Assembly: GCF_037081675.1 (NCBI RefSeq)
Contig: NZ_JAZAQL010000006.1
Span: 1-64,000 of the forward strand
DNA from: Halorubellus litoreus
GTDB lineage: Archaea; Halobacteriota; Halobacteria; Halobacteriales; Natrialbaceae
DNA length: 64,000 bases
Direction of reading: 5' to 3'
Under the pieces are notes generated by a model, which made no database searches, had not been told where the DNA came from, and was given only the letters and a program-made list of their open reading frames with translations. Numbering within the stretch: position 1 is the first letter of the stretch; every line of letters begins with the position of its first letter. The translations under genes were made by a program, and so were the position numbers. This document shows positions 25,078-34,121 of the stretch, one piece after another.

Positions 25078-27117
25078 TCAGTCGTCCTCGCCGCCTTCGA
25101 TGGCGGCGCGCCGCTCGATGGCGGCCTCGAAGAACGACGCGGGGAGGTCGTCGATGTCCCCGGCCTGGACGCGCCAGAGGTTCGCGTACAATCCGTCTTC
25201 GGCGACGAGCGCGTCGTGCGTCCCGGCTTCGACGACCCGACCGCCTTCGAGGACGAGTATCTGGTCTGCGGTCTTCACGGTCGACAGCCGATGCGCGATG
25301 GCGATGGTGGTGCGGTCGGTCGCGAGTTCCGCGAGGCTCCGCTGGATGATGGCCTCGGTCTCCGTGTCGACGTGACTCGTCGCCTCGTCAAGCACGAGTA
25401 TCGCGGGGTCCTTGAGGATGGTTCGCGCGAGCGCGACGCGCTGGCGTTGCCCGCCGGAGAGGCGGACGCCGCGTTCGCCGACGACGCTGTCGTAGCCGTC
25501 GGGGAGGTTCGCGATGAACTCGTGGGCCGCGGCACGCTTCGCGGCGGCTTCGACGTCGGCGTCGGACGCGTCGAACGTCCCGTACGCGATGTTCTCCCGG
25601 ACGGTACCGTAGAAGAGGAACGGTTCCTGGGCGACGTACCCGACCGCGCGCCGGAGTTCCGCGAGCGAGCGGTCGCGGACGTCCACGCCGTCGACCTCGA
25701 CCACGCCCTCGTCGGGGTCGTAGAGGCGGACGAGGAGCTTCACGAGCGTCGACTTCCCGCTGCCGGTCGGGCCGACGATACCGACCGTCTCGCCGGGGGC
25801 GACGTCGAATGACACGTCCCGGATGACGGGCGTCGGGTCTCCTGGCTCGTCCGCCTCGCTGCCACCGTCCTCACCGACCTCACCGTCCCCGCCGTCGTCG
25901 ACGAGGTCCGGTCCGCGCGGGTACGTGAACGTGACGTCCTCGTACGCCACGCGCCCCGCGACGCCGTCGAACGGCACGGGGTCGTCGGGGTCGGCCGTGA
26001 CGTCGTCGGCGGTGAGGACGCCGTAGACGCGCTCGCTGGACGCTTTCGCGCGCTGGTAGTTGTTCACGATCTGGCCGAACTGCGCGAGCGGCCACACGAA
26101 CTGCTGGGTGTAGAGCATGAACGTCACGAACTCGCCGGGCGTGACGGCGTCGGCGACGCCGAGACGCACGCCGAGCGCGGTCTCCGGGACGACAGCGAGG
26201 ACCGTCGGGGGGCCGTTCAGTACCCAGAACGCGCCGACGACGAACGTGAGCGCGAAGCTCAGTCCGCTGATGGCCGACAGGCCGGGGAAGAACGTGATGC
26301 GGGTGCGGATGGCGTCCCAGTTCGCGTCGTAGTACTCGCGGGAGGCGTCGCGGACGCGGTCGGCCTCGTAGGCCTCGGCGTGCTCGGTCTTGATGACCTC
26401 GATACCGCCGACGTTGTTCTCCAACCTCGCGTTCAGGCTGCCGACGCTCGCGCGCATCGCGGCGTACTTCGGCTGGACGCGCCGGACGAACGCGACCGTG
26501 AACGCGCCGAGGACGGGGACGGCGACGAGCGCGGCGAGCGCGAGCACGGGGTTGAGCGCGAGCATGATGGCGCCGACGCCGAGGACGAGCGCGAGCAAGC
26601 GGAGCGTCGAGCTGACGCCGTCGGTGAGGAACGACTCCAGCTGGTTGACGTCGTTGTTGAGGACCGCGAGGAGTTCGCCGGTGCGGGTGCGGTCGAAGAA
26701 CGACCGGTCGAGCGCCTGCATGGACTCGTAGGCGTCGACGCGCAGCGCGTGCTGGATGTTCTGCGCGAACCGGTTCCAGCCGTAGCTCTGGAGGTAGCTC
26801 GCGATAGCGCCGACAGCGGTCGCCGCGACGAGGAGCCCGACGGTGAGCCACACCTGGCCGGCCGCAGTCGCGGGGATCCAGGCGTCGGGGACGAGCGGGA
26901 GCGCGTACGGGCGGTCGGCGAGGAGGACGGCGTCGATGGCGAGCCCGAGCAGGAGCGCGGGCAGCAGGCCGACGACCCGCGAGAGGACCGCCATGACCGT
27001 ACCGACGGCGGCGAGCGAGCGGTTCCCGCGACCGTACTCGGCGTACAGTCGCCACATCGACCCGCCGTCGCTCGCGAACGACGGCGCATCGTCGTCGCGG
27101 CCCCTAGCTGTCGCCAT
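25078..27117 (-). CDS. ABC exporter, fused permease and ATPase
   Basis: 679 residues, a half-transporter with six membrane helices in residues 35-340 and an ATPase domain from about 390. Motifs: Walker A GPTGSGKST, Q-loop in GYVAQEPFLFYGTVRENIAYG, signature LSGGQRQRVALART, Walker B ILVLDEATSHVD and H-loop AIAHRLSTVK. An acidic insertion of about 25 residues (DDGGDGEVGEDGGSEADEP) sits between the first beta strands of the ATPase domain. It works as a homodimer or with a partner to export lipids, drugs or peptides; the substrate cannot be told from sequence. Monocistronic. Confidence 0.92.
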   Translation of the reverse strand: MATARGRDDDAPSFASDGGSMWRLYAEYGRGNRSLAAVGTVMAVLSRVVGLLPALLLGLAIDAVLLADRPYALPLVPDAWIPATAAGQVWLTVGLLVAATAVGAIASYLQSYGWNRFAQNIQHALRVDAYESMQALDRSFFDRTRTGELLAVLNNDVNQLESFLTDGVSSTLRLLALVLGVGAIMLALNPVLALAALVAVPVLGAFTVAFVRRVQPKYAAMRASVGSLNARLENNVGGIEVIKTEHAEAYEADRVRDASREYYDANWDAIRTRITFFPGLSAISGLSFALTFVVGAFWVLNGPPTVLAVVPETALGVRLGVADAVTPGEFVTFMLYTQQFVWPLAQFGQIVNNYQRAKASSERVYGVLTADDVTADPDDPVPFDGVAGRVAYEDVTFTYPRGPDLVDDGGDGEVGEDGGSEADEPGDPTPVIRDVSFDVAPGETVGIVGPTGSGKSTLVKLLVRLYDPDEGVVEVDGVDVRDRSLAELRRAVGYVAQEPFLFYGTVRENIAYGTFDASDADVEAAAKRAAAHEFIANLPDGYDSVVGERGVRLSGGQRQRVALARTILKDPAILVLDEATSHVDTETEAIIQRSLAELATDRTTIAIAHRLSTVKTADQILVLEGGRVVEAGTHDALVAEDGLYANLWRVQAGDIDDLPASFFEAAIERRAAIEGGEDD

Positions 27118-27312
27118 CCATCACCCGTCGCGCGTCGTCGTGCATCTTCCCCGTCACGTACGCGTTCGACGGGTATACCTCGCTCGGCGGCGCGATGACG
27201 TCGTTTCGAGCGCCACCGAATCACGGCCGGTAAAGAACCAATACCGATTACCAAACGCGTCTTTCACCATTCGGTCGGGTGTCGTGGCTACGCGTCGGCG
27301 TCCAGTAGGTGT

Positions 27313-27320
27313 GTTATACC
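27313..27320 (+). promoter_or_regulatory. TATA box of the subtilase gene
   Basis: gttatacc lies about 34 nt before the ATG at 27351. Confidence 0.45.
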
Positions 27321-27350
27321 AATGTCGGTACCGCCCGGATTCCAAGCCGC

Positions 27351-29267
27351 ATGCCAGACGTAAACAGGCGGACGTTCCTGACACTCAGTGGCGCAGTACT
27401 CGGCGGTATCGCGACGGGCACCACGGTGACGGCGGCGACCCGAACGGACCGATTCATCGTGCAGACGAAAGGCAAGGGGAAGCTCCGCGGGCTCGACGTC
27501 GTCCACGAGATGCCGGGCGTGAAGTTCGCCGTCGTCGAGGCGAGCGAGAGCGCGCTCCGACGGTCGAAGGCCGTGAAGGCGTTCGAACCCGACGTCGAGA
27601 TCACGCTGAGCGAACCGGCGACGAACGCGCAGGCGCCGACGTTCAGCCCGGGCGACGCCAGCGACTACGAGGGACAGCCCGGCGACTTCCTGCAGTGGGA
27701 CAAGAGCGATCTGAACGTCCCGGAAGCGCACGAGACGACCGAGGGCGAGGGGACGCGCGTCGCCGTCATCGACTCCGGCGTCCTCGAAACCCACCCCGAC
27801 CTCGCCGGCCCGCTCAACATCGGCCTCTCGATGAACTTCACCGACGACGGCGGCGACCACAACCCCGTCGGCGGGGACGACCACGGCACGCACGTCGCGG
27901 GCATCATCGCCGCCGACAACGGTGGCGGCAGCGGCGTGAACGGCACCGCGCCGAAGACCGACCTCGTCGACTGCCGCGTGTTCTCCGGGCCGAGCGCGTC
28001 CTTCGGCGACATCCTCGCCGCCATCGTCTACAGCGTCAACGTCGACGCTGACGTCGCGAACCTCTCGCTCGGCGCGTACCCCGTCCCCCGGCAGGGACTG
28101 GGCTCGTTCTACGGGAAGACGCTCAACAGCGTGATGACGTACGCGAACAAGGAGGGGACGCTCCTCGCCATCGCCGCCGGGAACGACAGCGCGGACCTGC
28201 AGCACGACGGGAACCTCATCAGCATTCCGAACGAGGGCGCACAGGCGGTCTCCGTCGCCGCGACCGGCCCCATCGGCTACGGCTGGGACGCCGAGGACGA
28301 AGCGCCCGCACACAGTCCCGCGTTCTACACGAACTACGGCACGAACGCCATCACGCTCGGCGCACCCGGTGGCGACGCCGACCTCGCGGCCATCGGCACC
28401 GGCGCCCCCTGGTTCAACGACCTCGTGTTCAACACGGTGTTCGTACACGGCGGCAGCCTCGTCTCGGGGACTTTCGGACCGAACGCCGAGGACTACCCGG
28501 GCGACGTCACGGCGTCGTGGACCGGTTCCTACGACGGCAACGTGACCGTCCAGGGCACGCCGCCGTACACGACCGATAGCGTGCCGTGGTACTCGTCGGT
28601 CGGCTTCGGCGGCGTCGAGTTCGGCGTTACAGGTGGACCGACGTTCACTGGCGGCGAGACCGTCACCGTCGACTACACGACGGGCGCGGGCCACGAGCGC
28701 CTCGCGCCGGACTGGATATCCATCTACCTCGCTGGCCCGCCCGTGGACGGTGACGGGAATCCGACGAACTACGTCGCGGTCGACTGGCGCGTCTCGGAGT
28801 CCTCGGAGACCTCCGTCGCGTGGACCGCGAGCGACTCGTTCGGCGACGGACCTGGTGGCGTGTTCGAGGCGAGCAGCGTCGCAGAGATATTCGAGAACCC
28901 CGACATCGACCCGTCGTCGCCGGACGCGAGCGAGAGCGATATCGTCGGCAAGGCGACGGTCACGGGCGTCGGCGTGTTCAGCGGCGGTGGCATCGGCGCG
29001 GACGAGGCCGTCGACATCACGTACACCGGGGTCGCGTTCGAGGGCGGAGACCTCCTCATCCCGCAGACGCCGACCTACGGCTGGAAGGCGGGCACGTCGA
29101 TGGCGGCGCCGAACGTCGCTGGTGCGGCGGCGCTCGTCAAGAGCGCGAATCCGGGGTACAACGCGAATCAGGTCGAGAGCGCGCTGAAGCGCGCCGCCTC
29201 GGTCCCCAGCGGCTACGACAAGGCGTACTACGGGAGCGGCTACCTGAACATCCTCGACGCGCTCTGA
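27351..29267 (+). CDS. Tat-exported subtilisin-like serine protease with a large insertion
   Basis: 638 residues. The Tat signal has NRRTFLTLSGAVLGGIATG at residues 5-23. A propeptide of about 75 residues follows. The catalytic triad is Asp141 in VIDSGV, His178 in DDHGTHVAG and Ser583 in GTSMAAPN; the oxyanion region is AIAAGNDS. Between the Asn region and the Ser there is an extra domain of about 200 residues (roughly 345-550) rich in Gly, Thr and aromatic residues with beta-sandwich character (YDGNVTVQGTPPY, GGETVTVDYTTG). Halolysins are secreted proteases exported by Tat in haloarchaea; the internal domain may direct substrate or cell-surface binding. The ATG at 27351 gives a normal Tat n-region. 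Confidence 0.92.
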   Translation: MPDVNRRTFLTLSGAVLGGIATGTTVTAATRTDRFIVQTKGKGKLRGLDVVHEMPGVKFAVVEASESALRRSKAVKAFEPDVEITLSEPATNAQAPTFSPGDASDYEGQPGDFLQWDKSDLNVPEAHETTEGEGTRVAVIDSGVLETHPDLAGPLNIGLSMNFTDDGGDHNPVGGDDHGTHVAGIIAADNGGGSGVNGTAPKTDLVDCRVFSGPSASFGDILAAIVYSVNVDADVANLSLGAYPVPRQGLGSFYGKTLNSVMTYANKEGTLLAIAAGNDSADLQHDGNLISIPNEGAQAVSVAATGPIGYGWDAEDEAPAHSPAFYTNYGTNAITLGAPGGDADLAAIGTGAPWFNDLVFNTVFVHGGSLVSGTFGPNAEDYPGDVTASWTGSYDGNVTVQGTPPYTTDSVPWYSSVGFGGVEFGVTGGPTFTGGETVTVDYTTGAGHERLAPDWISIYLAGPPVDGDGNPTNYVAVDWRVSESSETSVAWTASDSFGDGPGGVFEASSVAEIFENPDIDPSSPDASESDIVGKATVTGVGVFSGGGIGADEAVDITYTGVAFEGGDLLIPQTPTYGWKAGTSMAAPNVAGAAALVKSANPGYNANQVESALKRAASVPSGYDKAYYGSGYLNILDAL

Positions 29268-29282
29268 GCGGCGCGCCCGAGC

Positions 29283-30545
29283 CTATTCTTCCGTTTCGCT
29301 GCAGTCCGCGTTCTCGTCGTCGAGGAGTTTGTTCGCGAGCGTCGGGACGAACGTGCCAACGTCGGTGACCATCCCGACCGCTTGCGCGCTCCCGCGGTCG
29401 AGGAGTTGCGTGACGGTCGCGGGGTCGATGTCGACGCACACCACCGGGGTCGTCGAAGGCAGACAGTTCCCGACGGCCACCGAGTGGAGGAGCGTCGACA
29501 GCATGAGGACGACGTCGGCCTCGTGGGCTTGCTCGCGGATGGCGTTCTGGGCCTCGACGGCGTCCGTGATCGTGTCCGGGAGCGGGCCGTCGTCGCGGAT
29601 GCTGCCCGCGAGCACGTAGTCGACGTCGTGCTGGATGCACTCGTACATCACGCCCGAGTCGACGAACCCCTCTTCGATAGCCGCCTCGATGCCGCCGGCT
29701 CGGATGACCTCGCTTATCGTGTAGATGTGGTGCTTGTGGCCCTTCCGCGGGCTCTCCATGGTCTCGACGTTCATCCCGAGGCTCGTCCCGTACATCGATC
29801 GCTCCATATCGTGCACCGCGAACCCGTTCCCCGTCGACAACGCGTCCACGTAGCCTTCGCGGACGAGTCGCGCGAACGCCGGGCCGGCCCCCGAATGCAG
29901 GAGTGCGGGGCCCGTGACCGCGAGCACGCTCCCGCCGTCGGCCTTCGCCTCGCGGATGACGTCCGCGACCTCCTCGATGAGGCTCTCGCTCGGCCGCTCG
30001 GGGGAGACGCCGCCCTGCATGAACCCGAACGGGCCGCTGTCGCCGCGCGGCCGGTCCGGCGGGTCGACGCGCACCCCGAACTCGTCGGTGACCACGAGGT
30101 CGCCCTCGCGGATAGCGTTCAATACCTTCGTGTACGCTCGCGGCCCGCCATCGGCGTCCGGTTCGACGACGATAGCGCAATCCATCTCGATGTCCTCCAC
30201 TGGCAGCCAGTCCCCGTCGTGGCGGACCTCAGTCGGGTGGTTCGTCGTCGAGTAGAACCCCGTCGGCACGATCTGGTCGCCGGGCGCGGGCGCGAGCTGA
30301 GCGTCGTGCGGGTCCGTGACGGTCGCGCCCGTCTGGTGGAGTTCGTGCAGTATCTCGTGTAGCGTCGCCTCGTCGTCCGCCTGCACGAGCATCCGACAGT
30401 ACGACTCGGCCATCTTGTGCCGGCCGACGTCGAACTGCTCCACGTCGAAGTCCCCGCCCATCTCCATGATGGTCGTCATGCATCGCTGGAGCGTCCCGGA
30501 GTCGATGACGTGCCCTTCGAGTTCGATGGGGCGTGCAACGGTCAT
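29283..30545 (-). CDS. TIGR00300-family protein (LOR/SDH domain, ornithine cyclodeaminase type)
   Basis: 420 residues. The N-terminal part matches the LOR/SDH bifunctional-enzyme conserved region (RPIELEGHVIDSG, MGGDFDVEQFDVGRHKMAES, SYCRMLVQADD). The C-terminal part has a nucleotide-binding look with GGVSPERPSESLIEE and CVDIDPATVTQLLDRG. Members of this family from Methanococcus and the related C-terminal domain of cyanobacterial AgrE/ArgZ act as ornithine cyclodeaminases that make proline. That role is likely here but is by family transfer. It is convergent with the subtilase, with only a 15-bp gap. Confidence 0.85.
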   Translation of the reverse strand: MTVARPIELEGHVIDSGTLQRCMTTIMEMGGDFDVEQFDVGRHKMAESYCRMLVQADDEATLHEILHELHQTGATVTDPHDAQLAPAPGDQIVPTGFYSTTNHPTEVRHDGDWLPVEDIEMDCAIVVEPDADGGPRAYTKVLNAIREGDLVVTDEFGVRVDPPDRPRGDSGPFGFMQGGVSPERPSESLIEEVADVIREAKADGGSVLAVTGPALLHSGAGPAFARLVREGYVDALSTGNGFAVHDMERSMYGTSLGMNVETMESPRKGHKHHIYTISEVIRAGGIEAAIEEGFVDSGVMYECIQHDVDYVLAGSIRDDGPLPDTITDAVEAQNAIREQAHEADVVLMLSTLLHSVAVGNCLPSTTPVVCVDIDPATVTQLLDRGSAQAVGMVTDVGTFVPTLANKLLDDENADCSETEE

Positions 30546-30656
30546 GGTCTTTGGGAGGGCGACCGGCGCCTTGAGCGTTCGGCCCGCGACCGAACTCGCC
30601 TCACCCGCACGAGGACATATGGTGTGCGGTATCGTCTAGCAGTCCGTGAGTTCTCC

Positions 30657-31511
30657 GTGAGTCCAGAGGAATACCCCGACCGGTACAAGGAGAGCGGCGT
30701 CCTGAAGAAGAAGCACTACAAGCGCGAACTGCATCGATTACAGGAGGAACTGGTGAAACTCCAGTACCACATCCAGGAGGAGGACCTCCAGGTGTGCGTG
30801 GTGTTCGAGGGCCGTGATGCGGCCGGGAAGGGCGGCGCGATCAAGCGCATCACGCGACGCCTGAATCCGCGGGTGGCGCGCGTGGTTGCGCTCGGGAAAC
30901 CGACGGAGCGCGAGCAAGGCCAGTGGTACTTCCAGCGGTACGTCGAACAGCTCCCGACGGCCGGCGAGATGGTGCTGTTCGACCGGAGCTGGTACAATCG
31001 CGCCGGCGTCGAGCGCGTCATGGGGTTCTGTACGGACGAGGAGTACGAGGAGTTCCTCGAGTCCACGCCGGAGTTCGAGCGACTGCTGGTGCGGTCGGGG
31101 ATGACCCTCATCAAGTACTGGTTCTCGGTGAGCGACGCCGAGCAGGAACGGCGGTTCGAGAAGCGCAACGAGGACCCGAAGCGGCGCTGGAAGCTCAGTC
31201 CGATGGACTTGGAGGCGCGCGAACGCTGGGCGGCGTACTCGCGAGCGAAGGACGAGATGTTCGAGCACACAGACACCGAGCACGCGCCCTGGCACGTCGT
31301 TCACGCCGACGTGAAGAAGCACGCGCGACTGAACTGCATCAGTCACCTCCTCGACCAGTTCGACTACCCTGACTACACGCCCGACCCCGTCGACCTCCCC
31401 GACCGACCGGACGATTCGGCGTACCGGCCGCCGATCGACGGCCAGCGCTGGGTGCCGGCGCGATACGGGTCGAACCCGGGGGACGTTCCCGACCGCCCCG
31501 ACGGGTCGTAG
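30657..31511 (+). CDS. ppk2: Polyphosphate kinase 2 (PPK2)
   Basis: 284 residues from a GTG at 30657; another GTG at 30624 would add 11 residues. The Walker A motif GRDAAGKGG lies at about residues 52-60, Walker B LFDRSWYNRAGVERVMGFC follows, and the lid region includes DPKRRWKLSPMDLEARERW. These are signature PPK2 features. The enzyme transfers phosphate between polyphosphate and nucleotides and can regenerate NDP or NTP. The window also includes the end of pstB, but that is 30 kb away, so no operon link is implied. Divergent from the TIGR00300 gene. Confidence 0.93.
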   Translation: MSPEEYPDRYKESGVLKKKHYKRELHRLQEELVKLQYHIQEEDLQVCVVFEGRDAAGKGGAIKRITRRLNPRVARVVALGKPTEREQGQWYFQRYVEQLPTAGEMVLFDRSWYNRAGVERVMGFCTDEEYEEFLESTPEFERLLVRSGMTLIKYWFSVSDAEQERRFEKRNEDPKRRWKLSPMDLEARERWAAYSRAKDEMFEHTDTEHAPWHVVHADVKKHARLNCISHLLDQFDYPDYTPDPVDLPDRPDDSAYRPPIDGQRWVPARYGSNPGDVPDRPDGS

Positions 31512-31588
31512 CGCCGCGTCGGGACGCGAGCCGCCGAGGGTCCCAGCCCACGAGTCCACCCCTGCTACTCACTCCATCCGCGCAAGCG

Positions 31589-31927
31589 CTAGCCGCCGTT
31601 CCCCACCGACGCCGCCGTCCCGGTTCCCGCCTCGGTCCCGGTCTCCGTCCCGGTTCCCGCCTCGGTCCCGGTCTCTGTCTCAGTTTCCTCTTCTGTCTCC
31701 GTCTCGGTCTCTGTCTCAGTTTCCTCTTCGGTCTCCGTCTCCGTCTCGTCCTCGGTCTCCATCCCGTCTTCTTCGGTGGTGGTGGCGTCGCCGCCGTCGG
31801 TTCCGTTGAGTGGGTCAGTCTCGTTGGTGCCGTCGTCCTCGGGGTTGGCACAGCCCGCGAGACCGACTGCAACTGCGGTTACGAGTCCTGTGACGAGTCG
31901 GCGTCGAGTTGGTTCGCGTCGTGTCAT
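31589..31927 (-). CDS. Thr/Glu-repeat Tat lipoprotein
   Basis: 112 residues from the ATG at 31927 (a GTG lies one codon upstream). The N-terminus with TRRRLVTGLVTAVAVGLAGC is a Tat-type signal with lipobox Cys26. Nearly all the rest is low-complexity: alternating Thr-Glu, then Thr-Gly-Thr-Glu blocks, ending in TAASVGNGG. It would form an extended acidic stalk on the cell surface and has no catalytic domain. In DNA it is a run of gtctc/cagtttcctcttc repeats. Convergent with ppk2. Confidence 0.65.
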   Translation of the reverse strand: MTRREPTRRRLVTGLVTAVAVGLAGCANPEDDGTNETDPLNGTDGGDATTTEEDGMETEDETETETEEETETETETETEEETETETGTEAGTGTETGTEAGTGTAASVGNGG

Positions 31928-31953
31928 CACTCGGGTCCTCTCCGCGGACCGGA

Positions 31954-31963
31954 TTCGTTATTT
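31954..31963 (-). promoter_or_regulatory. TATA box of the Thr/Glu lipoprotein
   Basis: Read on the minus strand, aaataacg lies about 30 nt upstream of the ATG at 31927. Confidence 0.45.
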
Positions 31964-32212
31964 GGCCAGTAGCGCCGACAACGCTCGGGTTATCTCGAAC
32001 CGGTGGGGACGGTTCGTATCGTTCAGCGACCGTAGGCCGGTGTTGGCGTGAAACGGCGTGAAACGAAGGGTTCCGAGAGTCGGCGACGCGCGTCGGGCGC
32101 GGCGCAAGAGACGGACGCCGACGTTTCAGACGCTTCAGGTTCTGACCAGTCGCTTACCGGACCGTTCACGTGGCCAGTCGCGTGCGGGGTGCTCGCACGA
32201 ATGACACCCAGG

Positions 32213-32279
32213 GATGCGTCAGGCCCGGTCCCCACAGAAGTGCGTCAGGTCCGGCTCCTGCAGAAGTGCGTCAGGGTCA
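32213..32279 (+). repeat. 26-bp tandem repeat, about 2.5 copies
   Basis: The core tgcgtcagg recurs at 32215, 32241 and 32267, with the intervening cggctcctgcagaag-type sequence partly conserved. It ends some 30 bp upstream of the methyltransferase start and is expected to lie in or next to its promoter. Confidence 0.75.
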
Positions 32280-32311
32280 GTATCTTTCTCGCTCCGGCCC
32301 ATACCGGTCGT

Positions 32312-32911
32312 ATGGACCGCAAGGACGTGCAGCGCGCCTGGGACGACGTCGCCGAGACGTACGCTCGGTCCCGCGACCCGACCGGGAACGACGCCGACCT
32401 CGTCGACGACCTCAGCGAGTACCTGCCAGCGGACCCGGTCGTCCTCGACGTCGGGTGCGGCGACGGCGCTCGGACGCTCGCGAACCTCCCCGCGGACGCC
32501 ATCGGCGTGGACGTCTCCCGGCGCGCGCTCGAACTCGCGACCGAGACCGTCCCCGGGGCGAGACTCGTGCAGGCCGACATGACCCACCTCCCGCTGGCCG
32601 ACGATAGCGTCGACGCCATCACCGCGTACCACGCCGTCTTCCACGTCCCACGCGACGACCACCCGGCGGTCTACCGCGAGTTCGCTCGCGTCTGCAAACC
32701 CGGCGGCTACCTCCTCATGACGCTACCCACGGGGCGGTTCGAGACCGTTCGCGAGGGCTGGATGGGCGGCCGGATGTTCTTCTCCGCGCCCGGTGAACGT
32801 GCGACCGTCGAACAGCTCGAAGCGGCCGGGTTCGGGAACGTCCACCGCGTCACCGCCGACGACCCGCTCGGCACGAAGAGCCTGTTCGCGTTCGCGACGC
32901 TCGGCGACTGA
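32312..32911 (+). CDS. Class I SAM-dependent methyltransferase
   Basis: 199 residues. Motif I VLDVGCGDGAR binds S-adenosylmethionine; motif II region LVQADMTHLPLADDSVDAIT and motif III CKPGGYLLMTLP follow. This is the UbiE/Methyltransf_11 pattern. The substrate is unknown. The ATG at 32312 gives the standard N-terminal helix (KDVQRAWDDVAETYA). Confidence 0.88.
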   Translation: MDRKDVQRAWDDVAETYARSRDPTGNDADLVDDLSEYLPADPVVLDVGCGDGARTLANLPADAIGVDVSRRALELATETVPGARLVQADMTHLPLADDSVDAITAYHAVFHVPRDDHPAVYREFARVCKPGGYLLMTLPTGRFETVREGWMGGRMFFSAPGERATVEQLEAAGFGNVHRVTADDPLGTKSLFAFATLGD

Positions 32912-33084
32912 CCACCTGCCGCAAGCGGGGTCGACGTCGCGGTCCTCGTCGCAACCAGCGCCGGCGTTGCGCGCTCGTCGGGGAGCGGCGTCGCGACTCC
33001 GGGTGCGTAAGCGAGTTGGTCCGGCGGAACTCGGTCGCGAGCAATCGCTCGCCGCGCCGCCGTCCTGCAGTCAGTTAGGAGAAG

Positions 33085-33369
33085 TCAGTCGATGTGTCCT
33101 TCCGCGCGCAGCTGGTCGGCGTCCTCGTCGGTGTACCGCCACTCGACGTTCGCCTTCTCGTCCTGCCAGTCCCACGGTTCGGCGATGACCACGTCGCCCT
33201 CGTTGATCCAGACGCGGTACTTCATTCGACCGGGGATGCGGCCCATCCGGTCCTCGCCGTCGGCGCAGCGGAGCTGCACGTGGTTGCCGCCGTTGTGCTC
33301 TGTCACTACGGCGAACACTTCGTCGTCGTTGGGCATTCGAAGGTTCTTGCGCCCAGTATTTTCACTCAC
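33085..33369 (-). CDS. eif1A: Translation initiation factor eIF-1A
   Basis: 94 residues from a GTG at 33369. The S1-like OB fold includes DEVFAVVTEHNGGNHVQLRC and DRMGRIPGRMKYRVWINEGD, then VVIAEPWDWQDEKANVEWRY, which are near-invariant in archaeal and eukaryotic eIF1A. It promotes start-codon scanning and subunit dissociation on the 30S. Promoter: a palindromic ACTTAAGT 26 nt upstream. Divergent from DHFR. Confidence 0.97.
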   Translation of the reverse strand: MSENTGRKNLRMPNDDEVFAVVTEHNGGNHVQLRCADGEDRMGRIPGRMKYRVWINEGDVVIAEPWDWQDEKANVEWRYTDEDADQLRAEGHID

Positions 33370-33391
33370 AGTCGTTAGTGGTGAGGGATAG

Positions 33392-33399
33392 ACTTAAGT
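33392..33399. promoter_or_regulatory. Palindromic TATA-like element between eif1A and dhfr
   Basis: ACTTAAGT is self-complementary. It lies 26 nt upstream of the eif1A GTG, the right distance for a leaderless transcript on the minus strand. On the plus strand the DHFR ATG is 160 nt away, so it would need a long leader if used in that direction. Confidence 0.5.
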
Positions 33400-33554
33400 A
33401 TGTTGATTGGCATGCCAACACCCCGCACGACAGTGAGTCGGTCGTCGAACCCGCCGACGCCGACGACTCCACCGTCGCTAACGTCGCGACAGTCCGACGA
33501 CCGCGTCCTTCCGAAGCCGGGACGTTCACCACGGTCCATCCCGTAGCGACCGAC

Positions 33555-34028
33555 ATGCAGATCGTCTCCGTCGCGGCCGTCGCCGAGAACGGCGTCATCG
33601 GCCAGGGGAACTCGCTCCCCTGGCACCTCCCCCACGAATCGAAGCGGTACCGCGAGCGCGTCGCCGACGACGTCGTCGCGCTCGGCCGCCACACGTTCGA
33701 ACTGTTCGACGACCTTCCCGGACGCGCCCAGATCGTGCTCTCGCGGACCGACCGCGACTGGCCGCAGGACACCGCCCACCACGCGAGCGACGTCGACGAC
33801 GCAATCAGAGTGGCCGAGAAGCTCGACGCCGACGTCCTCTACGTCCTCGGCGGCAGCGCCATCTACGGCCTCTTCCTCGACGTCGCCGACCGCCAGCTGT
33901 TGAGTCGCGTCCACGGCGAGTACGACGGCGACGCCCACTACCCGGACTTCGACGCGGACGACTGGGAGCTCGTCGAAGAGACCGACCACGACGGCTACAC
34001 GCTCGAGGACTGGCGTCGCCGCGACTGA
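33555..34028 (+). CDS. folA: Dihydrofolate reductase
   Basis: 157 residues. Motifs: VSVAAVAENGVIGQGNSLPW (substrate and cofactor loop, with the Trp after Leu-Pro), HLPHESKRYRERVADDVVALGRHTFE, and VLYVLGGSAIYGLFL (NADPH-binding Gly-Gly). It reduces dihydrofolate to tetrahydrofolate. Haloarchaea often have such a DHFR, and its amplification gives trimethoprim resistance in Haloferax. The upstream open frame to 33378 is not family-like, so ATG 33555 is chosen. Confidence 0.95.
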   Translation: MQIVSVAAVAENGVIGQGNSLPWHLPHESKRYRERVADDVVALGRHTFELFDDLPGRAQIVLSRTDRDWPQDTAHHASDVDDAIRVAEKLDADVLYVLGGSAIYGLFLDVADRQLLSRVHGEYDGDAHYPDFDADDWELVEETDHDGYTLEDWRRRD

Positions 34029-34121
34029 GGTTTCCGGTGCGTTTCGACGAGACGGAGCGACCGTGCGACGCGCCCACGCTCGTCTCGGAGGGGCTTTACG
34101 TCCCCGCGTCGTCACGTACGT

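Larger units (their letters stand above)
31928..32311. other. Intergenic region between the Thr/Glu lipoprotein and the methyltransferase
   Basis: About 380 bp. It contains the lipoprotein promoter and a 26-bp tandem repeat at 32213-32279. An open frame of the methyltransferase extends through it from 32048, but the extra residues are not family-like. Confidence 0.5.
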
